Source: RGIG4097 sp964367645 (GTDB lineage: Bacteria; Bacillota; Clostridia; Christensenellales; CAG-917). Taken from it: a DNA stretch of 11,741 bases. This document shows positions 6,577 to 11,741 of the stretch, piece after piece. The notes beneath the pieces are model-generated. The model saw only the letters and a list, made by a program, of their open reading frames with translations. It was not told the DNA's origin and made no database searches. The stretch lies in contig CAYIYN010000048.1 of the NCBI GenBank assembly GCA_964367645.1, positions 1 through 11,741 of the forward strand, read 5' to 3'. Position 1 is the first letter of the stretch. Every line of letters begins with the position of its first letter. Both the position numbers and the translations under genes were made by a program.

Positions 6577-7506
6577 TCAATCCTTGATTAAATCACCTAT
6601 AGAAGTCTGTCCGTAGACGATAAATCTGTCAAAGAAATTGGCTATATCATTCCAAACTTCCTCTTTGTTGATTTCGCCGTGCATTTCGTGACGACCGCCC
6701 TCGTAGAGGTGCATTTGTTTGGGCACGCCGTAACGTTTGTAAAAATCATTCAGTCTTAGCACCTTTTTCCCTTTCCCTCCGATTGGGTCGTCGCTTCCGC
6801 AAAAAAGACCTATCGCGGACGTTGGTGAAAGTTTTGAGCCGTTTTTCTTGCTATATAGTTTTGAGGTTTCACTGAGCAGATAATAACTGAAATTTACACT
6901 CATATTTGCCTTGCAATAAGGGTTGGTGAGATAGTCCTTGCGCCACTCCACGTCACGCGTCAGCCATTGAGAAGGTCCACTGTCATTTTTATAGCGGAAC
7001 AAAATATCGCCAAACTTATTAACAAACTTGGGACGCCAATTTCCTGCCACAAGTTTTATCGGAGCAATGGCGCACGCTCCAAAAGCAAACAGAGGATTGC
7101 AATATCCCGTGCCGATAAGTGCGATTGCCTTGCAATCGGTGCCGCTTTGAGCAAAAGCCTGACCAATAAAGCTACCGTAACTGTGCCCAAGGAAAAAGAC
7201 AGGAAGATTGTATTTGTTTTTCAAGTAATCACGAATGAACAGTTGGTCTTTCAAGGTTTTTTGGAATATGTTGCCGGGGTGCTTGCCTCGGTTTTTATCA
7301 GACTCGGTTCTGCCGTGAGCGCGGTGGTCGTCGGCAAAACAAATGTAGTCGCGCGAGTTGAGGTAGCGGGCAATTTTGTCGTATCTTCCGCCGTATTCAC
7401 CCATTCCGTGACAAATCTGCACCACGCCTTTGGGATAGTTTACGTCATCCCAAAGTGAAACGAACAATTCATAACCGTCAAAACTTTTCAGTTTGAACTC
7501 CTGCAT
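6577..7506 (-). CDS. Alpha/beta hydrolase, monoacylglycerol lipase-like (serine hydrolase S33 type)
   Basis: 309 residues. Catalytic triad visible: nucleophile S109 in GHSYG (107-111), acid D240 in GSDDP, and H273 in GGRHEMH. Oxyanion segment is CHGMGEYGGRY (32-42), and DDHRAHGRT (59-67) matches the DxRGHGxS strand of this group, with Ala in place of the usual Gly. Members hydrolyse monoacylglycerols, lysophospholipids or other esters. Residues 135-200 form the cap region. No signal peptide or lipobox is seen, so it is cytoplasmic or loosely membrane-associated. GAGGAGGT six bases before the ATG fixes the start. It is divergent from thiN and convergent with the peptidase, so is probably transcribed alone. 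The class is secure; substrate is not. Confidence 0.9.
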   Translation of the reverse strand: MQEFKLKSFDGYELFVSLWDDVNYPKGVVQICHGMGEYGGRYDKIARYLNSRDYICFADDHRAHGRTESDKNRGKHPGNIFQKTLKDQLFIRDYLKNKYNLPVFFLGHSYGSFIGQAFAQSGTDCKAIALIGTGYCNPLFAFGACAIAPIKLVAGNWRPKFVNKFGDILFRYKNDSGPSQWLTRDVEWRKDYLTNPYCKANMSVNFSYYLLSETSKLYSKKNGSKLSPTSAIGLFCGSDDPIGGKGKKVLRLNDFYKRYGVPKQMHLYEGGRHEMHGEINKEEVWNDIANFFDRFIVYGQTSIGDLIKD

Positions 7507-7548
7507 ACGACGACCTCCTCTAACGTGCGCGCCTTAACTTACGATAAA

Positions 7549-7599
7549 ATTTTAACATAATGATTTTTCATTTACAATACGCAACCATAAGTTTGTCAA
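7549..7599 (-). promoter_or_regulatory. Promoter region for the serine hydrolase gene (two candidates)
   Basis: On the minus strand two overlapping promoters can be read. One is TTGACA (7599-7594), 17 bases, TGTAAA (7576-7571). The other is TTGTAA (7577-7572), 17 bases, TAAAAT (7554-7549) with a TG extension before the -10. The second would give a leader of about 36 nt. I cannot tell which is used. Confidence 0.65.
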
Positions 7600-7607
7600 T
7601 ATTTTCC

Positions 7608-7636
7608 TTGAAAAACTGAGTTTATACTGTTAAAAT
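7608..7636 (+). promoter_or_regulatory. Promoter for thiN, start at or next to the ATG
   Basis: TTGAAA (7608-7613), 17-base spacer, TAAAAT (7631-7636). Transcription would begin about seven bases on, at the thiN ATG (7643). A second -10-like TATACT (7623-7628) lacks a well-placed -35. Either way the leader would be at most about eight nucleotides. Confidence 0.6.
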
Positions 7637-7642
7637 GGTGTC

Positions 7643-8251
7643 ATGAAAATTGCGATTGTGCTAAATTGCGGAAAAACCATAACAAGAGAAATCGATGCAA
7701 AAACGGTAATTTGCGCCGACGGAGGCTTTGCATATTGCCCCGTCGCGGTTAACGTCGTTGTTGGCGACAGCGACAGTCTTGATATGCCTTTGCCCGAAGG
7801 TGTGGACTATATCTCTCACCCTGCGCGCAAAAACGACACGGACGGCACGCTTGCGGTAAAGTATGCGATTGAGGAACTGGGCGCAACTCAAATCGACTTT
7901 TACGGGGTTTTGGGCGGACGCTACGACCACACTCTTGGCAACTTTACACTTATGGCGCTTTCAAACTCTTTTGGCGTAAAGTGCGTTGCAAAAGAGGATG
8001 ACTTGGACATCTATTTCGCTGAAAAAGGCGTTTTTGAACTGGATACTGTAAAGGGCGAACTTATCTCTGTTTTGCCCTACGGCGGCGAGGCGCTTGTAAA
8101 AAGCTATTCGGGACTGGATTATCCTCTTGTCAATTTGCGACTCACCCCTCAAGACACCAGAGGCATATCCAACGTTGCGAAAGGCAAAAAAATCACCCTC
8201 GACGTTGCCGAAGGTGAAATTTTGGTTTTTCATTATTTGAAACGTATTTAA
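7643..8251 (+). CDS. thiN: Thiamine pyrophosphokinase
   Basis: 202 residues, typical for bacterial thiamine pyrophosphokinase, which transfers diphosphate from ATP to thiamine to make TPP and AMP in the cytoplasm. Motifs in order: ADGG (25-28), GDSDS (41-45), HPARKNDTDGTLA (59-71) for Mg-ATP and phosphate binding, LGGRYDHTLGN (90-100), and in the smaller C-terminal thiamine-binding domain SGLDYPL (156-162) and GISN (174-177). There is no recognisable ribosome binding site: the bases just before ATG are ATGGTGTC, and the predicted promoter places the mRNA start at the ATG. No TPP riboswitch precedes it. Its last bases overlap the stop codon of the convergent thiT gene, and the two products act in series. 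Confidence 0.95.
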   Translation: MKIAIVLNCGKTITREIDAKTVICADGGFAYCPVAVNVVVGDSDSLDMPLPEGVDYISHPARKNDTDGTLAVKYAIEELGATQIDFYGVLGGRYDHTLGNFTLMALSNSFGVKCVAKEDDLDIYFAEKGVFELDTVKGELISVLPYGGEALVKSYSGLDYPLVNLRLTPQDTRGISNVAKGKKITLDVAEGEILVFHYLKRI

Positions 8252-9222
8252 TTATTTGTATTAAAATCCTCGTTGTGGATTTCTTCCTCTTTGTCAAAAT
8301 TCTCATCTGCGCTTTCGCTTTGAGAAATTTCTTCTTTTTCACTTTGGATTGGTGTGTCAACGACTGTGGCAGAACTTCTTTCAATCAGCCTCATAAATGT
8401 AGGAGAAGCAAAAAGAAAACTGCCAACCACAAGGCAGATAGCCATATCGACCAAAGCAAAAGCGTTGTAACCAAAAGTCCATGCCCAAAGAGTGTAGCCC
8501 TCTCCGACGTAGTCTGCAAATGCAAACGCACCGGAAAGCACGTGACAGGCATAACGCAATAAAACGGCTATAACACCACCAAGCATGAATCCAATTACGG
8601 ATTTCTTGCCTTTGGAGAACCCTTTGCCCACAAAAATTCCGCTCATACCGATAAAGGCATAAGCCACCGTATAATCCAACATAAACTGCACAGGGTGAAT
8701 GATAAAAGGGTCTTGAATTGCCTGCAACGTTCCGTAAATAAAGCAAGCAACAATACCCCTGCGCGTACCGAACATAATACTGTACACCATAAGCGGCAAC
8801 AACGATGCAAAAGTCACCGTTCCGCCCTGCGGCAGTTTGAACAGACGTATATAAGAGAGGGCAAAGGACATTGCCACGCTCATTGCGCCGTAGACGATTG
8901 CGCGCGTGTCGTTGACTTCCTTTTTGCCTGAGGCAAAATATACGGTTAACAGCAACACCAATAACACAGCCAATGACGCTATCAGACCAACTGTGTTTAT
9001 GCTTGGATACCAACCGCTTGTGACGATTGACTCTTCATAGTATTCGGTCATAAACACAAACGCGGCAATAAGCGCTCCTAAAAGCGCGGTGCCGCAGACG
9101 GCAACGGTTATTTTGAGCGCGGAATGTTTGTAGCGCGACACAAAATAAATTGAGATGGCACCGGCGACAATGACGATTGCTACACTAAGCAGCGGATAAA
9201 AAAGTTGCGGCACAATTTCCAT
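8248..9222 (-). CDS. thiT: ThiT, ECF-type thiamine transporter substrate-binding component, with N-terminal extension
   Basis: 324 residues, against about 180-200 for usual ThiT. The ThiT part is about 104-276: LPQGGTVTFASLLPL (130-144), IIHPVQFMLDY (174-184), RYACHVLSGAFAF (223-235) and WTFGYNAF (248-255). H227 and Y252/N253 fall where ThiT binds thiamine. Six membrane helices are expected. S components work with the shared EcfA/A'/T energising module, absent from this window. Residues 1-100 add about three membrane helices (roughly 8-28, 36-58, 78-97). The tail 285-324 is acidic (SEKEEISQSESADENFDKEEE). AAGGGTG four bases before ATG fixes the start. A TPP riboswitch and terminator precede the gene, strongly supporting the thiamine role. 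Stop overlaps the thiN stop by 3-4 bases. Confidence 0.93.
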   Translation of the reverse strand: MEIVPQLFYPLLSVAIVIVAGAISIYFVSRYKHSALKITVAVCGTALLGALIAAFVFMTEYYEESIVTSGWYPSINTVGLIASLAVLLVLLLTVYFASGKKEVNDTRAIVYGAMSVAMSFALSYIRLFKLPQGGTVTFASLLPLMVYSIMFGTRRGIVACFIYGTLQAIQDPFIIHPVQFMLDYTVAYAFIGMSGIFVGKGFSKGKKSVIGFMLGGVIAVLLRYACHVLSGAFAFADYVGEGYTLWAWTFGYNAFALVDMAICLVVGSFLFASPTFMRLIERSSATVVDTPIQSEKEEISQSESADENFDKEEEIHNEDFNTNN

Positions 9223-9262
9223 AATTCACCCTTGCGAAGGTTTCAAGATTTTCCAAAAGGAA

Positions 9263-9294
9263 TAAAAAACCTCCGGCGGAAACGTGCCAGAGGT
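9263..9294 (-). terminator. Attenuator terminator of the TPP riboswitch
   Basis: On the minus strand ACCTCTGGC (9294-9286) pairs with GCCGGAGGT (9277-9269), 9 bp with one G-U, 8-nt loop, followed by TTTTTT. It lies between the riboswitch aptamer and the thiT start, so TPP binding probably stops transcription here. A competing pairing is possible: ACCTCT (9294-9289) can pair with AGGGGT (9389-9384) at the start of the aptamer. Confidence 0.88.
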
Positions 9295-9311
9295 ACATCT
9301 TCAAATATGAG

Positions 9312-9390
9312 TAGGCTTCCTTACGCGAGGATTATCTCACAAGTTGAAGGGTATTATCTCAGTCTTCGGCTTGCGCCTAGGACACCCCTA
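9312..9390 (-). promoter_or_regulatory. TPP riboswitch (THI box) controlling thiT
   Basis: Read on the minus strand, the conserved elements appear in order: AGGGGTG (9389-9383), CTGAGA (9362-9357), ACCCTT (9352-9347), ACTTG-TGAGATAAT-CC, and GCGTAAGGAAG ending near 9316. P1 can form from TAGG (9390-9387) and CCTA (9315-9312). These are the signature segments of the TPP-binding aptamer. The downstream terminator makes it a transcriptional off-switch when TPP is plentiful. It controls uptake (thiT) but not the kinase gene thiN. Confidence 0.95.
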
Positions 9391-9398
9391 GCGCTTTC

Positions 9399-9427
9399 AA
9401 ATTAACACAAAGTGTGAAGTATGTCAA
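9399..9427 (-). promoter_or_regulatory. Promoter of the thiT transcript
   Basis: TTGACA (9427-9422), 17-base spacer, TAATTT (9404-9399) with TG one base upstream, on the minus strand. The start falls near 9392, so the transcript opens almost directly with the riboswitch. An imperfect inverted repeat, TTAACAC-AAA-GTGTGAA (9402-9418, one mismatch), overlaps the spacer and the -10. Confidence 0.8.
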
Positions 9428-9432
9428 CCCCA

Positions 9433-9448
9433 AATTCGGTTCCGAATT
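9433..9448. promoter_or_regulatory. Perfect palindrome between divergent promoters, candidate operator
   Basis: AATTCGG-TT-CCGAATT is a perfect 16-bp palindrome. It lies just upstream of both -35 boxes (thiT at 9422-9427, mscL at 9456-9461) and is not followed by a T run, so it fits a dimeric regulator site better than a terminator. No regulator gene is in the window. Confidence 0.5.
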
Positions 9449-9455
9449 GCAAAAT

Positions 9456-9484
9456 TTGACAAATATGCAAACTTGTGCTATATC
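9456..9484 (+). promoter_or_regulatory. Promoter of mscL
   Basis: TTGACA (9456-9461), 17-base spacer, TATATC (9479-9484). A perfect TATAAT follows at 9492-9497 but lacks a well-placed -35. The leader would be about 60-75 nt. Confidence 0.7.
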
Positions 9485-9564
9485 ATTTTCCTATAATGTG
9501 GTAAACTGATAAATGCAAGTGTGAAAAAGGCAAACAATCAAAAAAGCAAAAGCGGAGGTACACT

Positions 9565-10203
9565 TTGAAAAAATTGGAACGTCACGAATTTAAAATTGTT
9601 AAAGAATTCAAAGCCTTTATAACCAAAGGCAGCGTTATCGACTTAGCCGTCGGCTTGATTATCGGCGCAGCGTTCACGGCAATCGTGACCGCTCTTGTGA
9701 ACAGTATATTCAAACCTCTTATAAACGCCATTCCAATGCAGGGTATCGAAGGGCTTATAACAATGCTTGTGGCAAAAGATGCAAACGGTGTCGCAGAAGG
9801 CACGTTGGGATATACGGGAGTTATCGACCTAACAAAATCCATTTATATTGATTGGGGTGCCTTTATTATGGCGGTTGTCAATTTCCTTCTTACCGCTCTT
9901 GTGCTGTTTGCTTTAATAAAGGTTATAAACAGATTACGCGGCGGCTTTGACGAAATTAAAGGCGAGGCAGGTTTTTTAATATCACTAAGCAAAGACGAAC
10001 TGGCTGAACTGAAAGCAAAAGGCTTTTCTAACAAAGAAATTAAGGCACTAAAACAAAAGCGCGCCCAAGAGGCGGAAAAAGCGGAACAAGCAGCATCGGA
10101 AGAAAAAGAAAAAGCAGAAACTGCCCAAAAAGAAACAAGCGAAGACTTGTTAAAAGAAATCAGAGATTTATTAAAAGCCCAAGCCGATAAACCCGCCGAC
10201 TGA
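9565..10203 (+). CDS. mscL: Large-conductance mechanosensitive channel MscL, extended form
   Basis: 212 residues, against about 130-150 for most MscL. It opens under membrane tension to release solutes during hypo-osmotic shock, as a homopentamer in the cytoplasmic membrane. The N-terminal helix and TM1 match closely (KEFKAFITKGSVIDLAVGLIIGAAF is split here as KEFKAFITKG at 14-22 and SVIDLAVGLI at 23-32). TM2 is about 97-124 (NFLLTALVLF, KVINRL). The conserved C-terminal bundle helix is EIRDLLKAQ (198-206). Between TM2 and that helix lie about 70 residues, much more than usual: an LSKDELAELKAKGFSNKEIKAL part resembling a short helical hairpin, then a Lys/Glu/Ala-rich coil. The start codon is TTG, chosen because GGAGGT (9554-9559) lies five bases before it and no ATG occurs before residue 58. 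It has its own promoter and terminator. Confidence 0.93.
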   Translation: MKKLERHEFKIVKEFKAFITKGSVIDLAVGLIIGAAFTAIVTALVNSIFKPLINAIPMQGIEGLITMLVAKDANGVAEGTLGYTGVIDLTKSIYIDWGAFIMAVVNFLLTALVLFALIKVINRLRGGFDEIKGEAGFLISLSKDELAELKAKGFSNKEIKALKQKRAQEAEKAEQAASEEKEKAETAQKETSEDLLKEIRDLLKAQADKPAD

Positions 10204-10240
10204 AAAAAACTAACAGTATTATGCTTGAACAATAAAACAA

Positions 10241-10266
10241 AAACCACTCTCTCGAGTGGTTTTTTT
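10241..10266 (+). terminator. Rho-independent terminator after mscL
   Basis: AAACCACTC (10241-10249) pairs with GAGTGGTTT (10254-10262), 9 bp with a TCTC loop, and the T run extends to 10266. The opposite strand is also T-rich beyond the stem (TTTTTGTTTTATT), so it may also stop minus-strand transcripts from the right. Confidence 0.88.
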
Positions 10267-10362
10267 ATAGCATAAATATATTTACTGAATTTGTTTTTTA
10301 TGAATGATGGTCAGTTTTCATTGCCCCCTGTCTTCGGCAAAGTCATCATCAGTTGTTTCGGT

Positions 10363-10491
10363 TCAAAAACTCTTTGTTTCTGCATTGCGCGATGCTGCGT
10401 TTGCCGTGCCGGATACTTCCGGCAAAGCAAAAGAAGCAATGCAAAGTGCCAACGTAAAAGTCAGCACAAAAATAAGTGCTTTTTTGTTCAT
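10363..10491 (-). CDS. Tiny signal-peptide ORF, 42 aa (secreted peptide or remnant)
   Basis: Minus-strand ORF with GGAGGA (10503-10498) six bases before the ATG. The product starts MNKKALIFVLTFTLALCI, a typical signal peptide: positive start, hydrophobic core to about residue 23, then PEVSGTANA with an AxA site (30-32). Cleavage would leave only about ten residues, ASRNAETKSF. The ORF ends at a TGA that directly follows a run of five T. Removing one T would extend the frame by about 17 residues through EPKQLMMT to LPKTGGNEN. So it may be a real small secreted peptide, or the start of a gene broken by a one-base insertion. It lies 53 bases downstream of the lipoprotein gene, with a weak hairpin between. 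Not recognised as a family. Confidence 0.5.
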   Translation of the reverse strand: MNKKALIFVLTFTLALCIASFALPEVSGTANAASRNAETKSF

Positions 10492-10511
10492 AAACATTCC
10501 TCCGTCTATTT

Positions 10512-10537
10512 AATATAAATAGCGCAAAAACGCGCTA
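10512..10537 (-). terminator. Weak hairpin after the lipoprotein gene
   Basis: On the minus strand TAGCGC (10537-10532) pairs with GCGCTA (10525-10520) around a 6-nt loop, followed by TTTATATT. It lies 7 bases past the lipoprotein stop. The T run is interrupted, so it may act as a partial terminator or allow read-through into the small ORF downstream. Confidence 0.4.
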
Positions 10538-10544
10538 CATATCT

Positions 10545-11291
10545 CTATTTTTCGTAGAAATCAGGATGGAGTTGCTTATGTTGATTTCTGATTTGCCTGA
10601 GGTCATCGGCACTCAAAAAATCATTATCTTTTAGTTTGTTTGTATCATACAAAACGTTATCTTTCCAAACTCGAATAGTTCCTGGGTGCATTATGAATGT
10701 GCTACCTTGAATTATATATTCGTATGGTGGCATTCCACAAATCCAACCATGAGGATATTCAATGACTACACAGCCGTTATAGCTGCCGTAGCAGTATAAT
10801 GGGTACTGTTTTTCTGGATTGGACGACCTATATATGTAATAATCTATTGTCCTTTGATCTCTTACGGTTTCACCTTCTGCATCCTCAATTATTGCTAGTT
10901 CTGTTTCTGCATCAAGGTTTTCCATGCAGCCCAACCCAATAAAACCGTTATATAAAGGCTTTTTGTCATTGATATAGCCGATATTGCCTTTTGCTCTTCT
11001 AACCTCAAATCCGTAATCGTAATTTGGATTGGTACATTGAGCGATTTCTTTTTTCGCCGTTTCTATTTGCTCACTAACGAGTTCCCATTCTTGCGGAGTG
11101 TACTCCTCTTCGCTCTTCACAATGCTTTCAATATCTTTGATTGCATTATCCTTTGCCTCTTGCAAGAAATGAGCTTGATATTCAGGGTCTTCAACATTAA
11201 CTTTATTATCCTTTTCGTCGCACGCGGAGAAACACGCAAGCGCAAAAATCAATACAATCAATGCAGTCAATAATCTTATCGCTTTTTTCAC
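10545..11291 (-). CDS. Putative lipoprotein of unknown function
   Basis: 248 residues. The N-terminus is a lipoprotein signal: MKKAIRLLTALIVLIFALACFSAC, shown in two parts as basic MKKAIR then a hydrophobic core ending FSAC, with C24 the likely lipidated cysteine (C20 is an alternative). The mature protein would be anchored on the outer face of the membrane. Residues about 36-86 are charged and helical (EEEYTPQEWELVSEQIETAK), the rest looks mostly beta with many Tyr and Gly. Mature cysteines C86, C122, C167, C174 and C185 could form disulfides or bind metal. I recognise no family. The start is GTG, supported by AAGGAGG about ten bases upstream and by the signal peptide beginning there. Its own promoter is at 11345-11373. 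The small ORF downstream may be co-transcribed. Confidence 0.75.
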   Translation of the reverse strand: MKKAIRLLTALIVLIFALACFSACDEKDNKVNVEDPEYQAHFLQEAKDNAIKDIESIVKSEEEYTPQEWELVSEQIETAKKEIAQCTNPNYDYGFEVRRAKGNIGYINDKKPLYNGFIGLGCMENLDAETELAIIEDAEGETVRDQRTIDYYIYRSSNPEKQYPLYCYGSYNGCVVIEYPHGWICGMPPYEYIIQGSTFIMHPGTIRVWKDNVLYDTNKLKDNDFLSADDLRQIRNQHKQLHPDFYEK

Positions 11292-11344
11292 CGTTTTATC
11301 TCCTCCTTGCCAAAATCAAAAATTCGTGAAATTTCCCCGTCACT

Positions 11345-11373
11345 ATAATATATCGTTTTCACCATATTTGCAA
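11345..11373 (-). promoter_or_regulatory. Promoter of the lipoprotein gene
   Basis: TTGCAA (11373-11368), 17-base spacer, TATTAT (11350-11345) on the minus strand. The leader would be about 45-50 nt and contains the AAGGAGG ribosome binding site. Confidence 0.7.
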
Positions 11374-11431
11374 CACTCACTTTCTCGCCCTCTTTAGAGG
11401 GGGAACTTTCAAGATAAAAAGAAAGTGCGTG
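11374..11431. repeat. Nested inverted repeat
   Basis: CACTCACTTTC (11374-11384) and GAAAGTGCGTG (11421-11431) are inverted copies with one mismatch. They enclose CCCTCT-TT-AGAGGG (11388-11401), itself a perfect palindrome. It starts right at the -35 of the lipoprotein promoter. It resembles a small palindromic intergenic element. Confidence 0.5.
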
Positions 11432-11437
11432 CACGTG

Positions 11438-11489
11438 ATTATCTTTTCCAGTGGCGACTCTTCGGCTGCGCTCAGAGTGACAAGATAAT
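11438..11489. repeat. Palindromic REP-like element
   Basis: ATTATCTT (11438-11445) and AAGATAAT (11482-11489) are perfect inverted 8-mers. Inside, ACTCT (11457-11461) pairs with AGAGT (11474-11478) around CGGCTGCGCT-type sequence. The core, CTTCGGCTGCGCTCAGAGTGAC-like (given here in short form), resembles the 'GCTCAGAGTGAC' motif seen as dispersed intergenic repeats in many Clostridia genomes. That likeness is from memory and unchecked. Confidence 0.5.
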
Positions 11490-11741
11490 GTTTGCTCTGT
11501 TCTCTACGTCTGCCCCCAAATTGTCATACAGAGCCGACACCGTCTGTGAAGTATCGCCTTTTGAGTAATCTCGCCGCCGAATAAGTGAGTGCTTGCACTA
11601 TCTTTTAATCTTAGATGCCCCCTCTTTCCCCACAAGGGGGTATTTCTCCCACCACTCGAACAAGCACTTTGCTTATTTAGTTTTCTGTCGCTCGCGGGGG
11701 CGACACCCCACCTCACTGCTAGGTATCGTCGCTTTATTATG
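11490..11741. other. Non-coding, hairpin-rich end of the window
   Basis: No gene supported. Several short inverted repeats occur in a row: AGTGC-TT-GCACT near 11589-11600, CCCCCT/AGGGGG (11618-11623 / 11635-11640), AAGCA-CTT-TGCTT near 11660-11675, and TGTCGC/GCGACA near 11685-11705. A 70-residue frame on the minus strand starts with GTG, has no ribosome binding site and follows the repeats, so I do not call it. Together with 11374-11489 this makes about 365 bases of repeat-like DNA. Confidence 0.5.

Noticed and set aside
8381..9013. 210-residue frame on the minus strand inside thiT
   Set aside because: Same strand, other frame, Cys/Arg-rich with no family features; thiT motifs and riboswitch support thiT instead.
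10300..10370. Sortase-anchored surface protein from LPKTGG
   Set aside because: Out of frame with the signal peptide, only a few residues follow, no membrane segment or basic tail, and no sortase gene in the window. Kept only as a possible remnant.
10291..10518. Two overlapping plus-strand frames of 69-75 residues
   Set aside because: They are antisense to the signal-peptide ORF, in two frames at once, and lack ribosome binding sites.
11504..11716. 70-residue frame on the minus strand with GTG start
   Set aside because: No ribosome binding site, lies across short inverted repeats, low-information composition. Likely repeat DNA read by chance.

Overview
The window looks like chromosomal DNA from an anaerobic, Gram-positive-type Clostridia bacterium, probably an uncultured gut lineage. 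This is inferred from moderately AT-rich DNA, strong AGGAGG-type ribosome binding sites, TTGACA/TATAAT promoters, an anaerobic sulfatase-maturating radical SAM enzyme, an ECF-type thiamine S component (ThiT) behind a TPP riboswitch, and a C_GCAxxG_C_C family protein. No phage, transposase, CRISPR array, tRNA or rRNA was seen. It reads as ordinary chromosome with some accessory features.

Left part (1-3632): a tightly packed minus-strand operon starts from a near-perfect promoter at 3605-3632 and ends at a hairpin near 174-201. Its order is C_GCAxxG_C_C family protein, YhbY-type ribosome-assembly RNA-binding protein, a 59-residue highly charged protein, a cation diffusion facilitator whose metal-site residues suggest Mn2+ export, and a DEDDh exonuclease with a BRCT-like C-terminus. 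Several gene junctions have stop, ribosome binding site and start overlapping or touching.

Middle part (3633-6524): on the plus strand, a 47-residue zinc-ribbon protein is followed by about 365 bases without a gene. That stretch holds a structured RNA candidate ending in a Rho-independent terminator, a G-run repeat and a clear promoter. The promoter drives an anSME-type radical SAM/SPASM enzyme and then an Ntn-type P1 peptidase (S58/DmpA/NylC class). A bidirectional terminator separates these from a minus-strand serine hydrolase.

Thiamine part (6577-9427): the hydrolase gene and thiN (thiamine pyrophosphokinase) are divergent. thiN appears leaderless. thiN converges on thiT, the thiamine uptake component, and their stop codons overlap. 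thiT carries an upstream TPP riboswitch with a terminator as expression platform, and the protein has an unusual N-terminal membrane extension. Together these genes would import thiamine and convert it to TPP, with TPP shutting off import.

Right part (9428-11741): a perfect 16-bp palindrome lies between the divergent thiT and mscL promoters. mscL starts with TTG and encodes a channel with an unusually long charged linker. Then follow, on the minus strand, an unrecognised lipoprotein gene and, downstream of it, a tiny signal-peptide ORF that is easy to miss. The last 360 bases are non-coding, rich in inverted repeats, and look like dispersed intergenic repeat material.
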